From positions 22,294,001-22,358,000 of the forward strand of contig JAIVEN010000002.1 in NCBI GenBank assembly GCA_026686845.1: 64,000 nt of DNA, given 5' to 3'. Below the pieces are notes generated by a model. It had not been told where the DNA came from and ran no database searches. It saw only the letters and a list, made by a program, of their open reading frames with translations. This DNA comes from Adenanthera pavonina. Its lineage: Eukaryota; Streptophyta; Magnoliopsida; Fabales; Fabaceae. This document shows, piece by piece, positions 13,071 to 24,162 of the stretch. Position 1 is the stretch's first letter. Each line of letters starts with the position of its first letter. A program made the position numbers and the translations under genes.

Positions 13071-13379
13071 CTTTTTTCCTTGATGTAAATAAAAATAAAT
13101 AATATTTCTTTTATTTAAAAATAATTGTCACTTTAGAGTTATGCAAGTAGATTAAAAAAGCTAATAAATAGCATAAAAATTAAAAAATTTGATTATATTT
13201 TATTATAATACTCTTATCAATTATATATTACTCTTTAATGCTTCTTTATTTCTTCATTATTATTGAAGGATAAACTTGTCAAAAATTATTAATGTTATCT
13301 TAAAAAATTATAAAATGACAATTGTCTTGAAATATGGAAAAAAAAGTCCAAAATAACAATAATTTTGAAATGGAGAGAG
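13071..13379. mobile_element. Stowaway-like MITE (probable)
   Basis: The right end reads ttgaaatggagagag followed by TA, the form of a Stowaway terminal repeat; a weak matching left end follows a TA at 13,069. AT-rich, no coding sequence. The left boundary is tentative. Confidence 0.4.
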
Positions 13380-13547
13380 TATGAGAAATCAAATTGAGAT
13401 AGGTATATTTTATTGGGTAGTGTGCCATTAGTACAATAAATTTAGGGTTTTTGGATTTTGTGTTCCTTTAAAATTTAAACATTATCCGAGTTAAAGCATA
13501 GCATAGTGTGTATAATTTAAAGTTAGTTATACTATTCATAAATTATA

Positions 13548-13806
13548 CTCCCTCCGGTCCTATATATAGGGTTACCTTGATTCTGAATATAAGACCCTTT
13601 ACAATATACGGGGTAGTATTTATTATACATTTTCAAAAATTACCCCTATTTAATGTATTCAAAGAGAAAGAAAAAAAATTAAATAAGGGTAGTTTTGGAA
13701 AAATGTTGGGATTTTCGGAGAAATCAAAGTAGTTAATTAGTTTTAATTTTCATTCTTAATCTACGTGATTCGGTTAAAATGGTCTTATATTAAGAATCAG
13801 AGAGAG
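13548..13806. mobile_element. Stowaway-like MITE with TA duplications
   Basis: 259 bp with termini CTCCCTCCGGTCC and, reading inward from the right, CTCTCTCTGATTC. It is flanked by TA on both sides. The inside matches the outer MITE at 23.6-24.2 kb (tagtatttattatacatttt). Confidence 0.75.
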
Positions 13807-14021
13807 TAATTATAAGTAGCACAATTTGCTGTCCAATTTTATGCAATACACAAAAAGAAATGTCTAATTGAAATATAAATCCAAACTCATATAAATACAA
13901 GTTGCAATTTTAGAAATTGTTATGTTCATGAAAATGTTAATTCACATCAAGTCCATGAACATATTACTTGGTTGAATTATCTTGGTATCAAGTAAAATTT
14001 GATTAGAACAAAATCGCATAT

Positions 14022-14234
14022 GTCAATAGTCCAATTGATAAGAATTCCAATTGATAAGAATTCAATTCTTATCTAATAAAAGTGTGGGTTCGAATCTCAT
14101 TATCTATGTAAAGACATCATTGTTAGGTAATTTATAAATACCTTTCATAAGTACTTATTAAGTCTTAAAGCCTACCTTAACCCTGGTAATCCTCGTAACC
14201 AACACACCTAAACTTTTTAAAAATTAGAAAAAAA
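14022..14234 (+). mobile_element. tRNA-derived SINE with 17-bp target duplication
   Basis: It is flanked by direct repeats AGAACAAAATCGCATAT (14,005-14,021) and AGAACAAAATCACATAT (14,235-14,251), one mismatch in 17. The body has an A-box-like start (TAGTCCAATTGATAAG), a B box (GGTTCGAATCTC near 14,087) and an A-rich 3' end. A short internal duplication of aattgataagaattc lies in the head. The right-hand duplication is part of the block shared with 19,370 onward, so the SINE inserted after the HVA22 gene duplication or was lost from the other copy. Confidence 0.8.
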
Positions 14235-14429
14235 AGAACAAAATCACATATACTACGTGACTACATATAGTTTCAACTTGAACACAGTATCCATTTACAA
14301 ACCTCTATAATCCTCACAACCAAAATAGCCCATGCAGCCATCAACTAACATAAATATAAAGCACATGACTCTTACGACCTAGGATCCATACAGTTATTGA
14401 CTTTGACCAAGTGCTTCCCGCCCTTTAAG

Positions 14430-17400
14430 TGAGAGAAGCCATGTCTGCTTCACCAGTGCAATTCACATTACACATATCACATCTTAATCTGGATTTGTTC
14501 ATTCCCACTGATGTTCCAACGTTCTTCTGCAATTCCTACACCTTGGTATTGGCATGAACACCTTGGCTTTTATTTTCCTGATCTACAGTTGACTTTGGCT
14601 TATAATAATATTTTTGCACATTTACAGTTCCAACATTCTTCTGCTCTATTTTTGGATGGTGATTGGCTGTGATCTTCTGTTCTAATGCATTTGAAGTATT
14701 GATCATCATCTATGGTTCTCCATTCGACTTATCATTCTTCTTCACGAAAACTCACACTGCAACAAGCTGGTTTTTTGCTTTCAGTGCTTCGCAATCAGCC
14801 TTATGCAACCTTCCCTGCAGGTGGGAATGCAAATCAGCCTCCGAAGTTATTGTCGACCGGCATATGGCACAAGTCCACTTTTTCTGCACATTCTTAGATG
14901 CAGAAATCTGAGGAGATGCTCCACCTTCTGTTTCTGTCATTGCCATTCCTTCGATTTTTGCTATGGCAGATGATGTGTTCTTATTTGATTTGAGGCGCCA
15001 CAAAGCTGTATTAGCCTGCACTGTTGAAGACTTGGCATAGAGGTGAAGATTAGTGAAAATCAACCTGATAAGAGAGAAAGCATACGCATTTAGTCCTTTT
15101 TTTTTAATATAGTTTCTAAAACTAAGTATTAGTTACTGATGGATACATAGAACAGGAGAATTTATACCCAAGTACTCTTCTCAAGCTAGAATACAAACAT
15201 ATAAGAGTAAATTACACAAACTTGGAAATCAATACTTGAGTTGAAGACTTGGAATTTCCTCTTTTTCAATCATCTCCAAATCTTTGATGTCTTTCTGTTC
15301 CATGTGAAGCCTAGCCTTATTTGTCTGCACAAGAAAATTAGCTCCTTCAGAAAATGGTAAATGATATTCCACCACTACTAAAAAAAGAAAACAAACATAT
15401 TCTTGCCTTTCATCTATCAAATACATCAACCTAGAAAAAGTGTCATTTCTTTCATGTTTAAAACTGGCAATAACAAGACAAGAATTGCATAAGAAATTCA
15501 CCTGCTGTATTTCATTCTTCTTTGTGATAGCAACTGTTTTTATTGTTTCTACATCAAAATTTGGTGTTGCGTTCTTCAATAGAAGAAAAACATAACTGGC
15601 TTAATTCTTCAGTAATCAAGATTCAGATAAAGCAAAAAAATTAGGCAATTCAAATGAAAGGGGTAGTGAGTACATTTGAACTCAAACCACACATTTATAG
15701 ACTAAAACTAGTCTGTGACCTTTTTTTTTTTTGGCAACAAGTATGCAACCCTTGTTTTCCTAAAACACATTTAAGAATGCGTTTAATATATTCATTTTAA
15801 CCCAAGTATCTTGAATTTCAGGTGATATCTAAGAAGCCTGTGTTTTTTTACATTGGTATCTGGGATATGCTTAGAGTCTTTCAAAATAACAAGAGGCATA
15901 AGCATAGCAAGACACAATTTCACATAACACCACTTTGTTATCTTCCATAAAATACCAATGAATGCATGACAAGAATTACATGAAAAATTCACCTGGTGTA
16001 TTTCATTCTTCTCTGCAGTTGGAGCTATTTTTTTGTTTCTTCATCAAGACTTTGCTCTGTGTTCTACAATAGAAGAAAAGGATAATTGCCTTAATTCTTC
16101 AGTGATCAAGATTCACGAAATAAGTGGGCAACTCGAGTGAGAACGGTGGTGAGCATTTGTTAACTCGAACAGCCCATTTATAGATTAAACCAGCATGCAA
16201 CCCTCGTCAAATATTTAGAGACAAAAAACTGGCTTTCCTCAAGCACTTTTAAGAAGGTATTAGATATACTCATTCTATCCCGAGTATCTTGAATTTCAGA
16301 TGGTATCTATGATGCCACTGTTTTGGTATACCGGCATCCAAACAACCCAAGTATCCAGAATAGCTAGAGGCATTGGATGACACCATTTCAAATCAGACCA
16401 CTTTTAGCTTTGTTATCTTTTATAAAATACCAATTGTATAGTTTTCTTGAAAACTTTCTATTGTTATATCTAACACGAAAATCTTAAATAACAATGTAGC
16501 AAACATCTCTTAACCCTATGTTATACCAGAGAATACTTTGTTTAGCTTTTGAACTCCAACCCATCTATATACCCCCCACACACGCACATGGTGATTTATA
16601 CCTTGTTAGCAATGAGTTTCTCTAAGGCTTCAGTTCCATTCAATGTTATATATTTCTCTACCTGCATTAGAAAGTCTTCTTTCTTCACAAATCTCTTCTT
16701 CCAGTTTCTGAATCTGCTTGTGATTACATGTAGATTCATGTAGATACACCACCGAATGAGCTGATTGTAGACATAAGAAGCTCTTCCAAAGTCTGGTATC
16801 ATGAGGCAGACAGTGATCATTAGCTTCATGTAATGCCAATACGGAAACCTGATGTTGCATATGAGGAGGCAAAAGTAAGATGGTGGAGAACATTAATCTA
16901 ATATCATAGTCAATGCAATTTTAACATCAAATGATATGATAATATCAGTAAAATATAATCAAGAACCTCATTCATTCTTTTTAGTTCTCTATTTCAAATT
17001 TACTTGGAAAAGCTTCACTTCAATTGAAATTAACAATTGCTACATGATACACACACGCATAGCTTTTTGATAAATGATACAAAGTACATGATTTACCATT
17101 GAAGAAGCTTCAGAAAAGCGTGCTCACAGAGGTTATCCAATAAGAGATCAAATTCCGAGTGTCTGAATGGCTATCATTTTCAATTGCCTGAATAGAAGCA
17201 CATCTTCAACCACATAACACCATCGTGATAAACAACAAAACCAGCATAACCATCAGTGAAATAATAATTTGAAGGAAAAACTTAGGTGCATTTTTTGGGT
17301 ATATGCTATTACATTGTTCAATTGAATTTTCAGAAGTCAACTGATACTGCAGTGTAAAAAATGTTAATATGTTATAATTTTATTAGAGAACTTGACCATA

Positions 17401-17991
17401 AACACTTGAAGAACTTGAAAGATTTTTAGGTAGATTAAGTTTAAATTTCAAGAAAACAGATAAACCAAGCTGATTTAAGAGATACACATAATCATTTCAG
17501 AAGAGAAACCTTACTGAAAATTATATATAAATATATCTAACATGCTTATCTGTATATTCATCATTAACTTATTCTGCGTAGTTTTCTTAATTCTCAAAGG
17601 GATGGATGATGAAGAATGTTTAACACCAAAACACACTCAGAGAGCGAGCGAGCGATCGAGCAAGACTTACAGAGGATAACCCAAAGTAAGAACGAGCCTA
17701 TATATGAAAACAACACCGAATTAATAATCAAAAAGTGAAAAGAGACAGAGAGTCTAATCGATCCATTTTTACTTTTCACAGTGATAAAGACTATTCAGTA
17801 TTTTAGAACGTTGAACTGCTTGAGGTAAAGATAGGGGCAAAGGTTCAAGAGATTATCTAATGTGATTAGAAGCAGAAAATTCGAAGCCATAGAAAAGAAC
17901 AAAGTGAAGGATATATGAGTATATATAAATTAATATACATACCATGAAAGAAAATTAATGCATCTTAACGAGGAGTTTGAGAAGCCATGTC
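14430..17991 (-). pseudogene. HVA22-like / U1-zinc-finger pseudogene (tandem partner of 19,553-22,886)
   Basis: Every exon of the intact neighbour has a counterpart here: 17,671-17,697, 17,097-17,203, 16,602-16,848, 15,993-16,063, 15,502-15,573, about 15,231-15,324, and a last exon from 15,015 down. Lesions relative to the neighbour are: about 10 nt missing in the first coding exon (near 17,940-17,990), 16 nt missing in the third (between repeated ATA), 1 nt missing in the fifth, two in-frame stops in the last exon (TGA at 14,752-14,754, then a TAG about 40 nt on), and a 2-nt insertion in the second zinc finger (near 14,450). The HVA22 core exon at 16,602-16,848 and the first C2H2 finger remain open. 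Splice sites are mostly conserved, so it may still be transcribed. It lacks the proline-rich tail of the neighbour. Confidence 0.8.
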
Positions 17992-18054
17992 AGATCGGAA
18001 CAATATGTTTTTAACTGTGGTGAATTGAAGAATTGTGAAGAAGACTTGGCGCCC

Positions 18055-18430
18055 GTTTCGATAACGTAATTAATCACTCATGGGATCAGATAAGCAATTA
18101 TGAGTAGATAAATGATTATATGGACTACTTTTTAATAAGCATTTATACCTTAAATAAATATTTTTCAATAAATACTTATATCTTAAATAAGTGCTTATAT
18201 AATAAATTAATTTTTTCTACTTATGATAATTAATAATTTTTCCATAATCACTTATTTTATTTTTTCTTCTCAATGTCCACCCAATAATCACTTAAACCCC
18301 GAATATCCAAGTATATTTCTTTTCTCAAAATTACTTATGGGGTAAAAATATCCAAATATAAATTATTTTTGACATAATTATTTTATTCCCATACTATTAT
18401 GAATAAGCACTTATTTTGAGGGGATTTTAA
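18055..18430. other. AT-rich MITE-like sequence, partial
   Basis: It opens with GCGCCCGTTTCGATAACG, which resembles a transposon terminus, and contains repeated words of the type aataagtgcttat, but no matching inverted right end was found. No gene. Confidence 0.3.
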
Positions 18431-19144
18431 GGGAGGGAGGGAAGTGAAAGTCGCCGTGGAAAGAGGGTTAGTGCGGCAAGTGAAAAAAGTATACAACATT
18501 ATTTGAGGGCCAAAATAAATAATAAATAAATTATTTATTATTTTTTATTTAATTATTTGGTATCTAGAATTGTGGGATCCAAATGAAATAACTATGTATC
18601 ATGATTTTTTTAATTCACAAAACTTGAATTTGAGAATTTTTTTCTTGTTACTCAACCAAATTATGGTTGGTTGATTTTTGTTTTTCAAATGCCATTTAAA
18701 TAATTATAAAATAAATAAAAATGAGTTTAGTACATTACATAAGTCTAATAAATGAAATTGCACTGTTTATAATTTGCAAATAGTACTTGTTATAAATTTT
18801 TAAAATTTTATATTAATATATATGTCAGCCAATTGAAATCCACAGAAAAAATAAAGATTATAATTTTAAAAAAAAAGATTACAAAATAAAAGGGGATTAA
18901 AAAAAAGATTACAAAATAAAAGGGGACTAATTCCAACAGTCTGTCTAGTCAATTCGCTGTCCACACAACTAGTTAAATCCTAAGCAAGAATTGATTAAAA
19001 AAAGGTGGAAAAAAAAAAAAGAATTCCATTGTATTTGTATCAAACATGTAGCTTTATCAACATGATGAGCAAGCCATTAGCCAATCAGCAATTCTATTAG
19101 CAGCTCACGGAACCCACGAAAAAGAACAAGCAGAGAAATGTGAA
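18431..19144. other. Intergenic sequence between the two HVA22-like genes
   Basis: AT-rich. It contains a direct tandem repeat of about 31 bp at 18,870-18,927 (unit with agattacaaaataaaagggg). No gene seen. Confidence 0.5.
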
Positions 19145-19403
19145 GTGAGAGAATTCACATCTTGCACAATAGTCAAACATTGCCAGCTAGGACACACACA
19201 AGAGAAATTAGTAGTTTGCTTGAGATGCTTGATCCAGAGCACATCTTTCCTTATAATGGAGGAGACGTGCCACATGTGCACATATCATTTGAATTGTCTA
19301 GATGAGGTTTGGACAGCCCAATCCTTGAACAACAAGGATGGAGACATGGATTTAAAAGGTAGATGTTATAATTAGAACACAATCACATGTACTACATTAG
19401 GAC

Positions 19404-19436
<33 letters not shown>

Positions 19437-19552
19437 CTTTCAATTTGAACACAATGTCCATGTTACATGACTCGTCCACTAGCTAGGACCCATCCAAAAG
19501 TGGAAACAAAATAAAGTGAAAAATATTGCTGTAATCACTGACAGCTGAACGA
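19145..19552. other. Intergenic sequence with (TA)n microsatellite
   Basis: A 76-codon plus-strand frame at 19,145-19,375 matches nothing I know and is regarded as chance. A (TA)n run lies at about 19,407-19,435. From about 19,370 onward the sequence matches 14,235 onward, marking the downstream edge of the tandem gene duplication. Confidence 0.5.
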
Positions 19553-22500
19553 TCACATATACGGCCATGGAGGAAGTGGCAATTGAGGGGGCAATGGAGG
19601 GAGTGGCAATTGAGGGGGCAACTGATGGAGTGGCAATTGAGGGGATCCATATCCAGCATGAAGGAATTGACTTTCAGCCAAGTGCCTCTTACCCTTTAAG
19701 TGAGAAGCCAAGTCAGCTTCACTGGTGCAAATTACATTACACATTTCAGATCTTATTCGGGAGTTGTTCATTCCTACCGATGTTCCAACGCTCTTCCGCC
19801 ACTCTTGTACCTTGATATTCGCATCGACACCTTTGCTTTTGTTTTCCTGATCTGTAGTTTTAAACTTAGGCTTATATGTTTCTTGCACACTTACAGTTTC
19901 AACATTCTTCTGCTCTATTTTCGGACGCTGACTGGTTGTGATCTTCTGTTCTGATGCATTTGAAGTATTGATCATTTTCTCCGGTTGCCCACTTGGCTTA
20001 TCATTCTTCTTCATGAAAACTTTCGCAGAAACAGGACGGTTTTTCGCTTTCAGGGCTTCACAAGCAGCCTTATGCTTCCTTCCTTGTATGTGGGAATTCA
20101 AAGTAGCCTCAGAGGTTGTTGTGAACTGGCATATGGCACAAGTCCACTCTCTCTGTTTAGATGCAGAAATCTGAGGAGATGCTCCCCCTTCTCCATCTTT
20201 CACTGCCATTCCTTTCACTATGGCAGATGATGTGTTCTCATTTGATTTGAGGCTGCGCAAAGCTGTATTAGCCTGCAAATTTGAAGACGTGGCATAGAGG
20301 TGAAGATTAGTGAAAATCAACCTAGTAAGATAGAAAGCATACACATTTAGTCTTCTTTTAGTATAATTCTTAAAACAGATTACTCATGCATACAAGAAAA
20401 GGGGAATTGATTCACAAGTGCTCTCCTTAATAGAATACAAGTGTATACAAGAGTAATTTACTCAATATACAATCCATTCGCGTTCTATGGATAGCAAATT
20501 TTAACAAATTGAACCATGTTTTTGCCTAATTTTCTTCTTGTGCATGAAGAAACAGGGCATTGAATCTAAAACCTGTTGCAAATTACTCACATTCCTTATG
20601 ACCTGATCACACTACGGTTTTTTTCAATAATACTATTTGCTAGTTGTTCATTATCACATTGTTTTCTCCTTACTTCAATTTTTTTTTTTTTACCCAACAA
20701 TCAAAAGTTAAGGGGAAAAAATTCCCAACAACTATAGAACAGACCTAATCTATTTGCAAATAACAAACTTTAGCATGACTAAGAGTAAAACATAAAAATA
20801 TATATATAAATAACTTTTCATAGTGAAATGATAAGAAATCTTACTTGCCTGCCTTCAGGAACTTCCTTTTTTTCAATCATCTCCAAATCTCCAAAGACAA
20901 AAGGTTGGATGATAAGCTCCTTCAGAAAATTGTAAATGATCTTCTATTAAAATAAAACAACATCCTTGCTCTTCATTTATCAAATGTATCAACCCAGAAA
21001 AGGTTTCACTTCTTTCATGTTTAATACTGTTAATAAAAAAGACAAGAATTAAAGAGGAAATTCACCTGTTGCATTTCATTATTCTCTGGGGTTGGAACTG
21101 TTTTTATTGTTTCTGCATCAAGATTTTGTGCTGTGTTCTTCAATAGGACCAGTTTGGAACCTTTGTTTTCCTAAAACACATTTAGAAAAGGCATTTGATC
21201 AGTAATTTTGACCCGAGTATCTCAAAATTCATGTAACATCTAAGATGCCGGTGGTTTGGAAAACTAGTATCCGAGAGTGCTCAAAGTCTTCCAAAATAAC
21301 TAGAGGCATAACAAGACACCATTTCACATCACACCACTTTTAGTTTTGTTATGTTTTATAAAATACCAATAAATTCATCACAAGAATCACATGAAAATAG
21401 AAAAATTCACCTTCGGAATTTCATTCTTTTCTTTAGTTAGAACTACTTTTTCTGTTTCTGCATCAAGATTTTGCTGTGTGTTCTGCAATAAGATAAAACG
21501 ATGATTGGCTTAATTCCTCAGTAATGAAGAGTCACAAATTAAGTAGGCAACTTGAATGAGAGTGGTGGTGAGTATTTATGAGTTCAAACAACCCATTTAT
21601 AGATTAAAACCAGTATACAGCCCTTACACACACACACACACACACACATATGGTGAGTTTATACCTTGCTGGCAATGAGTTTCTCTAAGACTTCAGTTCC
21701 ATTCACTGTTATATATTTCTCAGCCTGCATTAGAAAGTCTTCTTTCTTCACAAATATCTTCTTCCAGTTCCTGAATCTGCACATGAGTACATGCGGATTC
21801 ATGCAGATACATGACCGGACAAGCTGTTTGTAGACATAAGAAGCTCTTTCAAAGTCCGGTATCACGAGGCAGACAATGATCATTAGCTTCATGTAGTGCC
21901 AATACTCAAACCTGATGTTGAAGATGAGGATGCAAAAGTAAGATTGTGCAGATCCTTAATATAATATCATAGTGAATGCAATTTTAACTTCAGATGATAT
22001 GATATAACCAGTAAAATATAATCAAGGAAGAAACTCAATCATTATATATGTACGTGTAGCTTTCCCCTGAATGATGGAGAGTAGATGATTTACCATTGGA
22101 GAAGCTGCAGAAAAGCAGACTCAAAGAGGTATATCAATGAGAGAAGTATCCAGTAAGAGATCAGATTCCGAGTATCTGAATGGCTATCATTTTCAATTGC
22201 TTGGACAGAAGCACATCTTCAACCACATAACACCATCATCATAAAGAACAAGAAGAGCATAACTATCAGTGAAACAATAATTCAAAGGATAAACTTAGGT
22301 GCATTTATTCAGTATTTGGAACCAAATTGTTTAATGGAATTATGACAAATGCAAGAGCATTTTTTCAGAGCTGCATTGTGAAAAAATGCCCTCATGGTAT
22401 ACTTTCATTAAATAACTTGAAAGATTTTAAATTATATTAGGTTCCAAAAACATAAACGAGGACTAATCTGAAAGATACAAATAAGCATGTAAGAGGAGAA

Positions 22501-22886
22501 ACTTATACTGAAAAATTAATATTTCAGAGAAGAATGTTTTACACAGAGAGATAAAGAGAGACTTACAGAGGATACACCAAAGCAAGTACGGGCCTATATA
22601 TGAAAACAACAGAGAGTTAATGATCAAGAGTGGAAGGAGACAAAAAGAGGGTATGATAGATCCGTTTTCTAAGTTTCATAGTCACAGGCGACATTTAGTA
22701 TTTTACCGCACTGAACTGCTAAGTGAAGATTTGGGCGAAGACTACAACAGATTATGAAATGTGGGCAGAAGTAGAAAATCTAAAGAACCATAGGGAGGAC
22801 ACAGAAGTAATGTAATAGAAAGATGCATACCATGAAAGATAATCGATGCATTTGAGAACGAGTATGAGAATCCACGAAAAAGCCAT
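19553..22886 (-). CDS. HVA22-like (TB2/DP1) protein fused to U1-type C2H2 zinc fingers
   Basis: I assemble eight exons with GT-AG borders: 22,831-22,886, 22,567-22,593, 22,094-22,216, 21,665-21,911, 21,411-21,482, 21,066-21,137, 20,845-20,880 and 19,553-20,272. They total 1,353 nt, in frame, giving 450 aa. Residues 1-120 resemble the TB2/DP1/HVA22 family, ER-membrane proteins with hydrophobic hairpins: a hydrophobic start, the SDTRNLISYW segment and a YMKLM..CLVIP segment. Residues 152-175 and 176-199 come from two duplicated 72-nt exons. A U1-type C2H2 finger lies at 256-278 (C256, C259, H272, H278). A second finger at 386-408 has Ser instead of the first Cys. The tail (422-450) is three 9-residue Pro/Leu repeats. 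The start is the first ATG that joins in frame to all later exons; exon 7 is the least certain. Such fusions are known in plants; function is unproven, with ER shaping or stress response inferred from HVA22. Confidence 0.8.
21625..21648. repeat. (CA)n microsatellite in intron 4
   Basis: Twelve CA units directly beside the 5' splice site region of intron 4 of the HVA22-like gene; the paralogous intron at 16,575-16,590 has only a short cacacacgcac remnant. Confidence 0.8.
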
Positions 22887-23110
22887 CTTGGATGGGAGCT
22901 ATGTTATTTTTCTGTGGTGAGGTTGAATCTTGAGAGTAGAGAGGTGAATTAAATTGAAGAAGTGTGGGGAGACTTAACAGAGAGGGAAAAGGAAGGAGGG
23001 AGGGAAAAAGACAAGAAAGTCGGAGTGGGAAGTGGAAAAGGAAGGAGGGAGGGAAAAAGACAAGAAAGTCGGAGTGGGAAGTGGAAAAGTCGTCGACGAC
23101 GCATTGAGGT
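22887..23110 (-). promoter_or_regulatory. Upstream region of the HVA22-like gene with a 49-bp tandem duplication
   Basis: Two exact-looking 49-bp units (22,985-23,033 and 23,034-23,082) of purine-rich sequence, read as pyrimidine-rich on the gene strand, lie 100-200 bp upstream of the start codon. They probably fall in the 5' UTR or core promoter. No confident TATA box on the gene strand was identified. Confidence 0.45.
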
Positions 23111-23621
23111 AAGTCGGTAGCTACTAGCTAGTAATCTTTTGGCTATTTGATGTTGGTGCTGCGTGGGAATAAGGTACTATTATAAAAGTCCCAACGTACA
23201 CCGTTACTTATTCCAAGTCTTTAATTGCAGGAGGACGATCGACGTAATAAATAAATCATTTTTTTAAAAACAGTTCTCGTAAGGAAAAAGACGTTTAAGA
23301 ACCGACAGTTTTAGTCCAAGAGACTTTTTTTTTGGTTCTTTTCGACAGTTTTAGTGCAAGACTTTCTTTTTTTTCTTTTGTCATAAGGTGTTTTAAGGAA
23401 ATTTATTAATACAAATATATGATATACTCCTCTCTCTCTCTCTCTCTGCATAAAAGTTATTTTTTTAAAAATTTTTATATAAATTAAGAAAATTAATAAA
23501 TAATTTAAAATATTATAAAATTTAGTAGTATTTTATTAAAATAATTTTAATTAAATAATCTCTTAAATAATTTACTATTTAATATTAATGAAATAACAAA
23601 ACAGTAAAATAAGTCATTACA
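23111..23621. other. Intergenic sequence with (TC)n run and MITE debris
   Basis: A (CT)n run occurs near 23,427-23,447. From about 23,460 to 23,620 the sequence resembles the interior of the MITE at 34,398-34,668 (shared words such as aatagtattttactaaaat). No gene. Confidence 0.45.
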
Positions 23622-24162
23622 CTCTCTTATCTTAAATATAGAGCCTTTCATCCTGATCTTAAATATAGGGCATTTACAATATATTCTCTCCGATCCTTTT
23701 TATAAGGGACTTCCAACTACTTTATGTAGATTAAAAAATTAGTTATTTTCTTAAAATTCTAAAATAAACCAAATATTCTTTTTTTACCCCTATTTAATAT
23801 ATTAATACAATTCACGTTAAATATCATTTGACCAATTGAGAAAGTCTAATAACAATTTACGGGAAGAAATAAATAATGAGAGTAAAATAAGAAAAATCTC
23901 ATTAAAGATTACAAGGTCCCTTATAAAAAGGATCAGGAAAAACTTCTAGAAGATCCTTTATAAAAAAGACCGGAGAGAATAAAAGGTAGTATTTATTATA
24001 TATTTTTTAAAAATGCTTATATTTAATGTATTCCAAAGAAATAGAAAAAAGAAATTAAATAAAAGTAATTTTAAAAAAAATATTATAATTTCTAAAAAAA
24101 TTAAAGTAGTTAGCTAACTTTAACTAATATCCTTAATTCGTTAAAGACTCGACAGGAATGAG
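23622..24162. mobile_element. Stowaway-like MITE interrupted by a second MITE
   Basis: Its left part (to 23,683) and right part (from 23,980) rejoin to match the uninterrupted MITE at 13,548-13,806. The left terminus appears to carry a short internal duplication (cttaaatatag twice). Outer boundaries are approximate. Confidence 0.55.
23684..23979. mobile_element. Nested Stowaway-like MITE
   Basis: 296 bp with inverted termini TTCTCTCCGATCCTTTTTAT and, from the right, TTCTCTCCGGTCTTTTTTAT, flanked by TA on each side and inserted in the outer MITE. Confidence 0.8.

Noticed and set aside
15369..15390. CACTACTAAAAAAAG inside a pseudogene intron as a second CACTA end
   Set aside because: No subterminal repeats and no partner; a short chance match.
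15229..15579. A 116-codon minus-strand frame in the HVA22 pseudogene
   Set aside because: It is two exons read through the intron between them; comparison with the intact neighbour gives the exon borders.
19567..20230. Plus-strand frames opposite the last exon of the HVA22-like gene
   Set aside because: They are on the strand complementary to a supported exon and have no independent support.
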